Shown here one piece after another: positions 19,804-28,249 of a DNA stretch of 64,000 nt. How positions within the stretch are numbered: position 1 is the stretch's first letter; every line of letters begins with the position of its first letter. The stretch spans positions 1-64,000 of the forward strand of contig CAMPJJ010000010.1 in assembly GCA_946886855.1 (NCBI GenBank), in the 5' to 3' direction. The translations under genes were made by a program, and so were the position numbers. The DNA is from an uncultured Roseateles sp. (GTDB taxonomy: Bacteria; Pseudomonadota; Gammaproteobacteria; Burkholderiales; Burkholderiaceae). The notes under the pieces were generated by a model, which was not told where the DNA came from, did no database searches, and saw only the letters and a list, made by a program, of their open reading frames with translations.

Positions 19804-20379
19804 TCAGCTCTGGAAGCCGGTGATCAGCGCCTTCACGACCGGCGCGATCTTGTTGCGCGTCCCGGCCCAGCGGGCCAGGCCGAAGTTTTCTTCGGCGACG
19901 TAGCTGCTGGTCGACAGCAGCGTTCCGTCGGACCGGTGCAGGCTCAGCGCCGCGGCGCTGAGGTTGGCGCGGTAGCCGCTGGCCATCGGCGGCACGCCCC
20001 ATTCGATCGTTGCGACATACCGCAGCCAGACCTCGCATTGCTGCAGCCCGGTGCCGGGCTCGTAGACGCGGCTGTCCACGCCCTGGCCCTTCAGTTCCGC
20101 CTGCATCGCCGGGACCAGGTCCTCCAGCGGCGCATTGCGGTTGAATTCGATGCACAGCGCGCGCACCGGCGCGTCGCCGTGATGGACGGTGTTGCTGGCC
20201 TTGGCCGGCGCGGCGGTCGCCAGCGCCGTCGAGGTCGCGGTGCCGGCGCCCTTGAGCAGCTCCCAGGCGGGGAGCGGACTCAACGCGCTGCAGCCGCCGA
20301 GGCCCGTCAGCGCGGCGATGCCCAGGGGCACGAGGCCTCCGTTGGACGCGCGCGGCCACCGTGCGGGTCGGATGCGCAT
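19804..20379 (-). CDS. Predicted lipoprotein, possibly Sbal_3080-like
   Basis: 191 aa. The N-terminus has basic residues, a hydrophobic core and a lipobox L-G-G-C at about residue 30. The mature protein has a conserved-looking alpha/beta pattern (A-L-C-I-E-F-N-R-N-A-P-L followed by V-P-A-M-Q-A-E-L-K-G-Q-G-V) and a later strand-rich half (W-L-R-Y-V-A-T-I-E-W-G, L-S-A-A-A-L-S-L). This resembles a class of small lipoproteins that carry the label Sbal_3080; I hold that loosely. The gene ends 13 bp before flgH and begins 10 bp after the upstream gene, so it is almost surely cotranscribed with flgH. Confidence 0.7.
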   Translation of the reverse strand: MRIRPARWPRASNGGLVPLGIAALTGLGGCSALSPLPAWELLKGAGTATSTALATAAPAKASNTVHHGDAPVRALCIEFNRNAPLEDLVPAMQAELKGQGVDSRVYEPGTGLQQCEVWLRYVATIEWGVPPMASGYRANLSAAALSLHRSDGTLLSTSSYVAEENFGLARWAGTRNKIAPVVKALITGFQS

Positions 20380-20389
20380 GGCCCCGTCC

Positions 20390-20749
20390 TCACACCAGCT
20401 CGTCGAGCACGGCGGCGCCGCCCAGCGCGGCCATCACGCCGTAGCCGACGACATTGCCGAGCACGTGGCCGACGCCGCCGGCGACATCGCCGACCGTGCC
20501 GGTGACGACGTCGGCGGCGGTCTCGACCGCGTCCGCCGCGTCGCTCGCCAGCGCCTGCAGGCCCTTGGCGCTGATGGTCGCCGTCACGCCGAGGACGGGA
20601 CCGAGCGTCAGGCTGGGACCGCCGCCGCGCGAGGATCCCGACGACCCGCCCGAGGACGCGGCGCGGCCGCTCTCAGGCGCGCCGTCGGAGGACGTCGCCA
20701 GGGCGACCAGACTGGACAGGAGGGGCACGCTGCTCAACGGGGTGCTCAA
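20390..20749 (-). CDS. Hypothetical Gly/Ser/Ala-rich protein with hydrophobic C-terminus
   Basis: 119 aa, not recognised. The TTG start at 20749 has a GGGAG upstream. The first 50 residues are low complexity (Ser/Gly-rich S-S-G-G-S-S-G-S-S-R-G-G-G). The last 60 alternate Ala/Val/Gly-rich hydrophobic segments (A-D-V-V-T-G-T-V-G-D-V-A-G-G-V-G; V-V-G-Y-G-V-M-A-A-L-G-G-A-A), which look membrane-active rather than a standard helix hairpin. It lies between the Ala-rich small gene and the lipoprotein gene of the flgH group, 10 bp before the latter. Confidence 0.55.
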   Translation of the reverse strand: MSTPLSSVPLLSSLVALATSSDGAPESGRAASSGGSSGSSRGGGPSLTLGPVLGVTATISAKGLQALASDAADAVETAADVVTGTVGDVAGGVGHVLGNVVGYGVMAALGGAAVLDELV

Positions 20750-20768
20750 GGGGGACTCCCGGCGGCGC

Positions 20769-21053
20769 TCAGCCGCGCGCGGCCAGCGAGGCCGTGTCGA
20801 GCGAGAGCGTGGCGGGCGCGGCGGGCGTGGCGGGCGCGGCGGTCGACATGGCGGCGGCGGCCGGCGCGGCGGCCATCGGGGCCGTCGCCGCGGAGGCCGG
20901 CGCGCCGGCCTTCGCGTCGTTCAGCATCCTGGTGAAATCGGGCGCGCCGCCATTGGCGCTCTTGGCGCTCCTGGCGCCCATGGCGGCGCCCGCGGGCGCC
21001 GGAGCGCCGGCGTGCACGGCCGGCGACGGAGAAGCGTTGGACTTGACGTGCAT
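20769..21053 (-). CDS. Hypothetical Ala/Pro-rich small protein, first gene of the flgH group
   Basis: 94 aa from ATG 21053; an upstream extension of the frame is unlikely because it is Arg-rich and has no ribosome site. The only ordered-looking part is A-P-D-F-T-R-M-L-N-D-A-K-A (about residues 38-50). The rest is Ala/Pro/Met low complexity. That short motif is like those in hook-length or export-substrate tails, but this is too little for a family call. The 307 bp upstream to 21360 contain no gene, only a tandem repeat and presumably the promoter of the flgH group. Confidence 0.5.
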   Translation of the reverse strand: MHVKSNASPSPAVHAGAPAPAGAAMGARSAKSANGGAPDFTRMLNDAKAGAPASAATAPMAAAPAAAAMSTAAPATPAAPATLSLDTASLAARG

Positions 21054-21284
21054 GGCGAAGCGCTCTCGTTCGTTGGGGTGAACGGATTCTTCGCCGCGGC
21101 CACCTCCCGGCATGCCGCGATGAGCGCGACGAACGCAGCGGTCGTCGCCGACTCGGTGCACTGCGTCACCGAGGCAAGGAACTGGGGGAGGTCGTCGCCG
21201 CTTTGCCGGCTCAAGTTCGCGCGAGGGCGGCACCGGCCCGGGCGATCAGCGCGCGGTTTGAGCGCAGTGCGGGCGCAGGGGGCG

Positions 21285-21333
21285 CCGCCTGGGCACCGCT
21301 TGGGCACCGCTTGGGGCCGCTTGGGTGCCGCTC
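21285..21333. repeat. Short tandem repeat, 10-11 bp unit
   Basis: Five head-to-tail copies of CCGCTTGGGCA with small changes (CCGCCTGGGCA, CCGCTTGGGCA, CCGCTTGGGG, CCGCTTGGGTG, CCGCTC). It lies in the gene-free 21054-21360 stretch upstream of the flgH group. Confidence 0.75.
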
Positions 21334-21360
21334 AAGCGCGAGGCCCAGGAGAGGGTCAGG

Positions 21361-21585
21361 TCATGCGCCGCGGCTCTGGTGCGCCATCGCCTCGGTCCAT
21401 TCGTCCCAGGTGGACTCGGTGACCTCCAGGCCTTCCAGCGTGGGCGGTTCCTCGATCGGCCAGCCGGAAGGGCTGAACGGAATGCGCCGCTGCAGCAACA
21501 GCTCGGTCTGCCGCAGGATGTGCTGCATGGCCTTGCTGAACGGGTGACCGGGATCTCCGGCGGCTGGCGCGAAACGTGGTCGCAT
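21361..21585 (-). CDS. Small hypothetical protein
   Basis: 74 aa. ATG 21585 is preceded by AGGAG at good spacing (C-A-G-G-A-G-A-G-G on the minus strand), which decides the start. The frame continues upstream, but without comparable signals. The protein is soluble, Pro/Glu-rich, with an amphipathic helix in the middle (F-S-K-A-M-Q-H-I-L-R-Q-T-E-L-L-L-Q-R) and an acidic Trp-containing tail (W-D-E-W-T-E-A-M). No family recognised; stand-alone gene. Confidence 0.6.
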   Translation of the reverse strand: MRPRFAPAAGDPGHPFSKAMQHILRQTELLLQRRIPFSPSGWPIEEPPTLEGLEVTESTWDEWTEAMAHQSRGA

Positions 21586-21779
21586 GGTCCTCTCCTGACG
21601 AGTTCCCACTATCAGCGGGTGTCGGTCCGAGTGCCATCCCACCATAGGGTGGACTCGGGGGGAAGGAGCGGGGGGTGTGACGAAAGGCCCCCGAGGAGAG
21701 CCAGGCGGTCGGCGGCAGGACGCCGCGGCGTCATTCATCACATCGATCATTTCGATCTGATGAATGTGATGGTGCAGGT

Positions 21780-21920
21780 TCAGATCACCTGGCGCAGCAG
21801 CGCATACAGGGCGATCCCGCCGGAGACCACCGCGCAGGCGGTCTTCATCGAACGGTTGGCCACGAAGGCGCCGATCAGGCTGCTGACCAGGATGGCGGCG
21901 AGAAGGTAGTTGGTTTTCAT
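21780..21920 (-). CDS. Very small predicted membrane protein
   Basis: 46 aa. It begins M-K-T-N-Y and consists of two hydrophobic segments (about residues 6-21 and 26-42) separated by N-R-S-M-K-T, so it probably forms a helical hairpin in the inner membrane. The ribosome site is weak. Composition differs from the Arg-rich shadow frames around it, which is the main reason to accept it. The function is unknown. It follows dmeF on the same strand with a 55-bp gap. Confidence 0.55.
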   Translation of the reverse strand: MKTNYLLAAILVSSLIGAFVANRSMKTACAVVSGGIALYALLRQVI

Positions 21921-21975
21921 GGGCCGCGATTGTGGCGTCGCGCCAGCGCGCGCCCGCCGGGCACCGCGGCGCGGA

Positions 21976-22977
21976 TCAGACAGTTGCCCGAGGGGGGCGG
22001 TTGATCTCGACCGTGACGTGAACAAGTTCCTCGTGGATGGACAGCATCCGGCGGACGTCGTCGGGACGCGCCTCGGGACTGTCGGTGACCAGCGAGACGA
22101 TGCACGCGTACTGCGCGCGGCCGACCCGCCACACGTGCAGGTCGGCGATCACCGCCGGCCAGGGCGCGGCGGCCACGACCTCGCGGATCTCGTCGACCAC
22201 CGGCGCGTCCATCTCGGCGTCCAGCAGCACGCGGCCGGTGTCGCGCAGCAGCCCGCGCGCCCACGCCGCCACCAGCACCGCGCCCGCGATGCCCATCACC
22301 GGATCGAGCCAGTCCGCGCCCCACAACCGGCCGCCCAGCAAGGCCACGATCGCCAGCACCGAGGTCGCCGCATCGGCAAGCACATGCATGTAGGCGGCAC
22401 GGAGGTTCAGATCGCCATGGCCGTGCCCATGGCCGTGACCATGGTCGTGACCTTGCCCATGAGCGTGGTGACCATGACCGTGCCCGTGCCCGTGCCCATG
22501 GTCGTGCCCCTGGTGGGAATGCTCGCCGCGCAGCAGCCACGCGCAGGCGAGGTTGACGAGGAGGCCGACCGCCGCGACCGCGATCGCTTCGTCGTAATGG
22601 ATGGGCGTCGGCGAGAACAGCCGTTCGACCGACTGCCACAGCATCAGCCCCGCGACGCCGACCAGCAGCAGCGCGCTGCTGTAGCCGCCGAGGATCTCGA
22701 TCTTCCAGGTGCCGAAGGCGAAGCGTCCGTCCTTCGCCCAGCGCCGCGCGGCGCCGTAGGCGAGCAGCGACACGCCCAGCGCCACCGCGTGCGAGCTCAT
22801 GTGCCAGCCGTCGGCCAGCAGCGCCATCGAGTTGAAGACGTAGCCGCCGACGATCTCCGCGACCATCATCACGACCGTCAGCAGCACGGCCCATCGCGTG
22901 TTGCGTGCGGCAAGCGGATTGCCTTCGTCGAAGACATGCGTGTGTTGCCAGGGCGCGGGGGACATCGACGATGACAT
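21976..22977 (-). CDS. dmeF: Cation diffusion facilitator, Co/Ni exporter DmeF type
   Basis: 333 aa from ATG 22977. The N-terminal motif W-Q-H-T-H-V-F is typical of DmeF, which exports cobalt and nickel in exchange for protons. Six membrane helices are visible, with the paired metal-site motifs A-D-G-W-H-M-S-S-H in helix 2 and Y-M-H-V-L-A-D-A-A-T-S in helix 5. Between helices 4 and 5 there is a cytoplasmic loop of about 35 residues made almost wholly of His, Gly and Asp, a metal-binding loop characteristic of CDF proteins and here unusually long. The C-terminal cytoplasmic domain follows. No dmeR-type repressor gene is adjacent; the gene is divergent from the hybrid kinase gene. Confidence 0.9.
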   Translation of the reverse strand: MSSSMSPAPWQHTHVFDEGNPLAARNTRWAVLLTVVMMVAEIVGGYVFNSMALLADGWHMSSHAVALGVSLLAYGAARRWAKDGRFAFGTWKIEILGGYSSALLLVGVAGLMLWQSVERLFSPTPIHYDEAIAVAAVGLLVNLACAWLLRGEHSHQGHDHGHGHGHGHGHHAHGQGHDHGHGHGHGHGDLNLRAAYMHVLADAATSVLAIVALLGGRLWGADWLDPVMGIAGAVLVAAWARGLLRDTGRVLLDAEMDAPVVDEIREVVAAAPWPAVIADLHVWRVGRAQYACIVSLVTDSPEARPDDVRRMLSIHEELVHVTVEINRPPRATV

Positions 22978-23129
22978 GGCGGTCGCTGAGAGGTGACGTG
23001 GCGGGAGGGATTGGCCGGGCAGTATCCCTGTCGCGACGCGTCGGCGACAACAGAACCCCCGCGCGGAACCGGCCATCCGACGAGGGTAGACTCGCGCGCA
23101 GCTTTTCAATCAACACGACGGGATCCTGG

Positions 23130-26100
23130 GTGGACACAGAGGAGCGACAGCCCCTGCGGGTGGTGGTACTCGGCGGCTCCGCCGGCAGCATCGACGCGCT
23201 CGGCAGCGTGCTGGGTGCGCTACCGAACGAACCGGGCTTCGCGGTCCTGGTCATCACGCACCTCGATCCCAACGAGGAGACGCGCCTGCCCGAGGTGCTG
23301 CGCGACCGCACCACGCTCCCGGTGGAGCGCCTCGAACACCTCACCAAGGTCGAACACGGCCGCGTCTACGTGATGCCGGAGAACGCCGGCGTCATGGCGC
23401 TGGACGGGCACTTCCGCCTGACCCGCCGCACGCCCGGCCTGCACCTGCCGATCGACGCCTTCCTGGCCTCGCTGGCGCAGGACCCCGACCTCGACGGCGC
23501 GGTGGTCATCCTGTCGGGCACCGGCCAGGACGGCGCGGCGGGCCTCGTCGACCTCAAGGCCACCGGCGGTTTCGCGATCGCGCAGATGCCCAACACCGCC
23601 GCGCATGACGGCATGCCGGTCGCGGCGATCAATACCGGCCTGGTGGACGAGGTCCTGCCGCCGGAGGACATCCCCGCCGCGCTGCTGCGCCGCTTCGGCC
23701 AGCCGCACCACGAGAGCGACCTGCCCGGTTCCGCCAGCGTCGCGCAGGACGTGGACGCGCTGGAGACCGCGCTGGCCATCGTCCAGCAGAAGGCCGGCGT
23801 CAACCTGGGCTACGTCAAGGACGTCAACCTGCGCCGCCGCTTCCTGCGCCGCGTGCTGCTGCAGAAGGACCGCGACGTCGGCGCCTACCTCCAGTTCCTG
23901 CGCACCGACCCCTACGAGGCCGCCGCGCTGCGCGACGACGTGCTGATCGGCGTCACCGCGTTCTTCCGCGACGCGGAGTTCGTCAACGTGCTGCGCCAGG
24001 TCGTGCTGCCCAAGCTGCTGGCGCTGCGCCACGACCCGATCCGCATCTGGGTGCCCGCCTGCTCGACCGGCGAGGAGGTCTACACGATCGCGATGCTGCT
24101 CAAGGAGGCGATGAACGCCGAGGGCATCCACCGCCGGGTGCAGATCTTCGGCACCGACCTGAACGAGGCCTCGATCGAGACCGCGCGCGCCGGCCGCTAC
24201 ACCGCCGCCGCGCTGGAGAACGTGCCCCAGCCCTTCCGCGACAGCGCCTTCGTGCCCAGCTCCGGCGGCTACCTGGTGGCCAAGGACCTGCGCGAGATGT
24301 GCGTCTTCGCGCGGCACAACCTGCTCACGCATGCGCCGTTCTCGGGCATGGGCCTGATCAGCTGCCGCAACATGCTGATCTACCTGCGCAAGGAGGCGCA
24401 GCAGCATGTCTTCGAGGTGCTGCACTACGCCTGCCGCAACGACGGCTTCATGCTGCTGGGCCGCGCCGAGGCCGCGTCGGTCGCCGACGGCTTCGAGCAC
24501 GCCGGCGCGCCGCACCTGTACCGCAAGCTGCCGAACTCGCGCCGCCACCGGCCGCTGTTCCCGATCGACGCGCTGCGCCCCTGGGCCAGCGACGGCAACG
24601 CCCCCCGCGTGCCGCAGGCGCCGCCGCCGGACCTGGTCAGCGAAGCCGCCAACCGCGTCGCGCTGGCGCGCTACGTGCCGCCGGGCTTCGTCGTCAGCCA
24701 GGGCGGCGACGTGGTGCAGTTCCGCGGCGACGTCTCGGCCTTCATCGCGCCGGCCAGCGGCGAGGCCACGCTCGCGCTGCCGCGCCTGCTGAACGCGGCG
24801 CTCAACGTGCCGGTGCGCACGGCGCTGGTCGAGGCCAAGCGCACCGGGCAGCCGGTGCGGCGCGAGCGCGTCGCCTTCAACGACCGCCGCTACGTGCTCG
24901 AGGTCCTGCCGCTGGAGGCGGGCGAGGCGCCGCAGCACTTCCTGGTCACGCTGGCGCCCCAGCCGGATGAGCCGGTCGCCGACGCCGCGTCGGCGCTGTC
25001 CACGCCGCCGTTCTCGCCCAGCGGCGCCCGCGCGCGCGTCGACGAGCTCGAGCGCACCGTCACGACCCTGTCCGACGAACTCGAGGCGACCCAGGCGCAG
25101 CTGCGCACGCTGGTGGTCGAATTCGAATCGGCCAACGAGGAGCTGCGCACCGCCAACGAGGAGATGCTCAGCACCAACGAGGAACTGCAGAGTGCCAACG
25201 AGGAGCTGCAGAGCGCCAAGCAGGAACTCGAATCGGCGAACCAGGAGCTGCTGTCGCTCAACGAGGAGCTCAAGTCGCGCAACGACGAGCTGGACCTCGC
25301 CAACGACGACCTCAGCAACCTCGTCGAGGGCATCCCGCTGCCGGTCGTGGTGCTGGACCGCCAGCTGCGGCTGCGGCACGCCTCGCCGCAGGTGGCGCAG
25401 CTGTTCGGGCTCGATCCCGCGGCGCTGGGCCAGGCGATCGGACAGCCGGCCGTGAAGGTCACCTCGCGCTTCGCCGTCGGCCAGCTGGAGCAGCTGGTGC
25501 AGGCCGCCGTGCAAGGCCTGGCCCCGGTCGAGCACGAACACCAGGACACCGAGGGCCGCTGGTGGCTGATCAACGTGCGGGCCTACCGCACCGCGGACGA
25601 GCGCATAGACGGCGCGGTGATCGCCTTCCAGGACATCCATGAACTGCGCTGCGCGCTCGAATCGGCGCAGCACGCGCGCGACGACGCGGAGCGCGCCAAC
25701 ACGGCCAAGGACGACTTCCTCGGCATGGTCTCTCACGAGCTGCGCGCGCCGCTGAACGTCATCTCCGGCTGGGCCTCGGTGCTGAAGCAGTCGCAGGAAC
25801 GCGGCGCGCTGGCCGAGGCGACCGCGACGCGCGCGATCGGCACCATCCTCAAGCACTGCCAGGCGCAGGCGCAGCTGATCGACGACCTGCTGGACGTGTC
25901 GCGCATCGCGTCCGGCCACCTGACGCTGGAGATGCGGCCGATCGACCTCGCGGCCTGCGTGCGCAGCGTCATCGACGGCCTGCAGCCCGCCGCGGAGGCC
26001 AAGGCCTTGACGCTGAGCGGCACCGGCCTGCAGCAGCCGCACCGCATCCAGGGCGACCAGCGCCGGATGCAGCAGATCGTGGCCAACCTCGTCGGCAACG

Positions 26101-26837
26101 CCCTGAAATTCACGCCGCGCGACGGCCGGATCACCGTGTCGCTGAGCCGCATCGGACCGACGATCGAACTGGCCGTCGTCGACACGGGCATCGGCGTCGC
26201 GGTGGAACTGCTGCCGCGGCTGTTCGACCGCTTCACCCAGGCCGACATCAGCCGCACGCGCGAGTACGGCGGCCTGGGACTGGGGCTGTCCATCGTCCGG
26301 CACCTGGTGCTGGCGCACGGCGGCACGGTCACGGCGCACAGCGACGGCGAGGGCCGCGGCACCCGGCTGATGGTGCGCTTCCCGGCGGTGGAGCTGGTCT
26401 CGGACACGCACGAGACGGCGCCGCGCGGCCGGGTCGACGCCGACCTGAGCGGCTTGCGCGTGATGCTGGTGGACGACGACCCGCATGCGCTGGACGCGAT
26501 GCGGCATCTGCTGGAACTGGCCGGCGCGGAGGTGCGCGCGGCGGGGTCGGTCGAGCAGGGATGGGAACTGGTGGCGGCCGCGTCGGAGCATCCGCCGCAC
26601 GTGCTCATCAGCGACGTGGCCATGCCCGGCGCGGACGGGTACTCGCTGGTGCGCCGGCTGCGGGACCGCGAACGTTCGATGGGCACGGCGGCGCCGCTGT
26701 ACGCCGTCGCGCTGACCGGGCTGGCGACGCTGCAGGACCGCGATGCGGCCATCGCCGCCGGTTTCGACGACCACCTGGCCAAGCCGGTGAACGTCGACCT
26801 GCTCATCGAGAAGGTGCTGCTGGCGCGCCCGCGCTGA
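23130..26837 (+). CDS. CheB-CheR-PAS-histidine kinase-receiver fusion protein
   Basis: 1235 aa from GTG 23130, the first start directly before the CheB domain; the upstream frame is unlike protein. Domains: CheB methylesterase (about 8-190; Ser17 in G-G-S-A-G-S, His in I-T-H-L-D-P, Asp in G-T-G-Q-D-G), CheR methyltransferase (about 215-490; A-C-S-T-G-E-E-V, S-C-R-N-M-L-I-Y), a long coiled coil rich in N-E-E-L units (about 635-730), PAS (about 730-850), HisKA with His869, HATPase (N-A-L-K-F-T, D-T-G-I-G, G-L-G-L-G-L-S) and a receiver with Asp1162. The protein combines chemosensory methylation activities with a hybrid kinase; it stands alone, with no che operon nearby. Confidence 0.92.
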   Translation: MDTEERQPLRVVVLGGSAGSIDALGSVLGALPNEPGFAVLVITHLDPNEETRLPEVLRDRTTLPVERLEHLTKVEHGRVYVMPENAGVMALDGHFRLTRRTPGLHLPIDAFLASLAQDPDLDGAVVILSGTGQDGAAGLVDLKATGGFAIAQMPNTAAHDGMPVAAINTGLVDEVLPPEDIPAALLRRFGQPHHESDLPGSASVAQDVDALETALAIVQQKAGVNLGYVKDVNLRRRFLRRVLLQKDRDVGAYLQFLRTDPYEAAALRDDVLIGVTAFFRDAEFVNVLRQVVLPKLLALRHDPIRIWVPACSTGEEVYTIAMLLKEAMNAEGIHRRVQIFGTDLNEASIETARAGRYTAAALENVPQPFRDSAFVPSSGGYLVAKDLREMCVFARHNLLTHAPFSGMGLISCRNMLIYLRKEAQQHVFEVLHYACRNDGFMLLGRAEAASVADGFEHAGAPHLYRKLPNSRRHRPLFPIDALRPWASDGNAPRVPQAPPPDLVSEAANRVALARYVPPGFVVSQGGDVVQFRGDVSAFIAPASGEATLALPRLLNAALNVPVRTALVEAKRTGQPVRRERVAFNDRRYVLEVLPLEAGEAPQHFLVTLAPQPDEPVADAASALSTPPFSPSGARARVDELERTVTTLSDELEATQAQLRTLVVEFESANEELRTANEEMLSTNEELQSANEELQSAKQELESANQELLSLNEELKSRNDELDLANDDLSNLVEGIPLPVVVLDRQLRLRHASPQVAQLFGLDPAALGQAIGQPAVKVTSRFAVGQLEQLVQAAVQGLAPVEHEHQDTEGRWWLINVRAYRTADERIDGAVIAFQDIHELRCALESAQHARDDAERANTAKDDFLGMVSHELRAPLNVISGWASVLKQSQERGALAEATATRAIGTILKHCQAQAQLIDDLLDVSRIASGHLTLEMRPIDLAACVRSVIDGLQPAAEAKALTLSGTGLQQPHRIQGDQRRMQQIVANLVGNALKFTPRDGRITVSLSRIGPTIELAVVDTGIGVAVELLPRLFDRFTQADISRTREYGGLGLGLSIVRHLVLAHGGTVTAHSDGEGRGTRLMVRFPAVELVSDTHETAPRGRVDADLSGLRVMLVDDDPHALDAMRHLLELAGAEVRAAGSVEQGWELVAAASEHPPHVLISDVAMPGADGYSLVRRLRDRERSMGTAAPLYAVALTGLATLQDRDAAIAAGFDDHLAKPVNVDLLIEKVLLARPR

Positions 26838-26839
26838 TC

Positions 26840-26950
26840 GGCGCCGATTGGCGCCCATTGGCAACGATTGGCAACGATTGGCAACGACTGGCACTACCGG
26901 CACTACCGGCACTGACCGGCACTCACCGGCGCCGATCGGCACTCACCGGC
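26840..26950. repeat. Iterated 10-bp repeat between convergent genes
   Basis: About eleven head-to-tail units of 9-10 bp starting with GGC: GGCGCCGATT, GGCGCCCATT, three of GGCAACGAYT, two of GGCACTACC, GGCACTGACC, GGCACTCACC, GGCGCCGATC, GGCACTCACC. They fill the space between the stops of the CheB-CheR kinase and the GAF-GGDEF gene. Confidence 0.85.
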
Positions 26951-26977
26951 GCGGCGGCGCCGTCACGGCCCGACGGC

Positions 26978-28057
26978 TCAGTCCGCGGCCTGCGCCAGGA
27001 CCGCCGGCATGACGATGCTGCGGCGACGCACGCGCTTGACGTCGTACATGCGCTGATCGGCCAGGTGCAGCGCCTGCTCCACGCTGAGGCCGGCCGGATC
27101 GAGCGCCACCACGCCCACGCTCGCGCCCGCGTACTGCAGCGGGTGGCCGTCGAGGTCGAAACGGCCGACGCTGGCCAGCGCGGCGCGCTGCTCCAGCGTG
27201 CGCGCGGCCTGGGCCGGTTCGCCGCGGTCCACCACCGGGCCCTGCGAACGCGGCAGTCCGCCCAGGCTCACGCCGGGACCGACGACGATGAACTCATCCC
27301 CGCCGACCCGCGCGAGCATGTCCGAGCCGCGCAGCTCCAGCGACAGGCGCTGGGCCATGTCGCGCAGGAACAGGTCGCCGCGATGGTGGCCGAGCTGGTC
27401 GTTGACCGACTTGAAGCCGTCCAGGTCGATGCAGCCCAGCAGCACGCAGCGGCCGTCGCGGGTCGCGCGCACCAGCGCGCGCTGCAGTTCGTCGAAGAGC
27501 GCGCGGCGGTTCGGCAGTCCGGTCAGCGCATCGGTCAGGGCGAAGGTCGTCAGCTGCTCGTTGGCCGCGCGCAGGTCGGCCACCAGGCGCTCGCGCTGCA
27601 TGAACTGGCTCACCAGGGTCGAGAACAGCCGCAGCAGCGACTGCGCCTCGGGACTGATCGGGCGGCGTTCGGCGCTGGCCGCGCACAGCGTGCCCAGCAG
27701 CTCGCCGCCGTCGTCGCGCACGGGGGCGCTCACATAGGTCTGGATGCCCAGCCGTCGCGCGGCGTCGGAGTCGCCCCAGCACGCCGCCACGTCGTTCGTG
27801 ACCATGCGGCCGCTATCGAGCGCACGCTTGCACAGCGTGTCCGACCAGGCGACCGTCAGGCCTTCCGGGATGGTCATCGTGCCGGCGTTGCGGGCGAGCA
27901 GCACATGCTGTTCCCCGGCGCGCAGGTCGATGGTGGTGAGGTAGGTCGATTCCAGGCCGGTCACCGTGCCCAGCATGTCCAGCAGCGGGCGGGTCAGCTG
28001 TTCCAGGTTGCGGGCGACGGGGAGGGTCGACGTGAGGCGGGCGAGCAGGGCGTCCAA
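26978..28057 (-). CDS. GAF-GGDEF diguanylate cyclase
   Basis: 359 aa from TTG 28057; an in-frame stop lies six codons upstream and the GAF domain begins immediately, so TTG is the likely start. GAF domain at about residues 15-160 (I-P-E-G-L-T-V-A-W-S-D-T-L, with C-K-R-A-L), a short helical linker, then GGDEF (about 175-345) with R-V-G-G-D-E-F and the substrate-contacting D-L-D-G-F-K-S-V-N-D. The I-site RxxD upstream of GGDEF reads L-R-G-S-D, so product inhibition is plausible. An insertion of about 35 residues follows the GGDEF motif (G-G-L-P-R-S-Q-G). The gene should make c-di-GMP in response to a small ligand. Confidence 0.87.
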   Translation of the reverse strand: MDALLARLTSTLPVARNLEQLTRPLLDMLGTVTGLESTYLTTIDLRAGEQHVLLARNAGTMTIPEGLTVAWSDTLCKRALDSGRMVTNDVAACWGDSDAARRLGIQTYVSAPVRDDGGELLGTLCAASAERRPISPEAQSLLRLFSTLVSQFMQRERLVADLRAANEQLTTFALTDALTGLPNRRALFDELQRALVRATRDGRCVLLGCIDLDGFKSVNDQLGHHRGDLFLRDMAQRLSLELRGSDMLARVGGDEFIVVGPGVSLGGLPRSQGPVVDRGEPAQAARTLEQRAALASVGRFDLDGHPLQYAGASVGVVALDPAGLSVEQALHLADQRMYDVKRVRRRSIVMPAVLAQAAD

Positions 28058-28249
28058 GATCGGGGGTCGAAATCAGGTCTGAAGCCGTGGATGTTGTCAC
28101 AACTGCGCAGCACTCCCGGACGCCGTCCGTCCCGGCACCGGTGCCGTCCGCCGGATCGCGCACGGGTCCCGCATCGCCGCGACGGGGTGCCGCCCCGCCG
28201 GGCGTGGGAATTGCCGCTCCCGCACCATCGCAGACCCGGGAGAACCCTC

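Noticed and set aside
22435..22515. Repetitive GTG/CAT-rich tract that might be taken as a CRISPR or satellite
   Set aside because: It encodes the His/Gly/Asp metal-binding loop of DmeF in frame; there are no spacer-like unique segments.
23220..26942. A 1240-codon minus-strand open frame opposite the CheB-CheR kinase
   Set aside because: Antisense shadow with biased composition and no motif, whereas the plus strand has complete domains.
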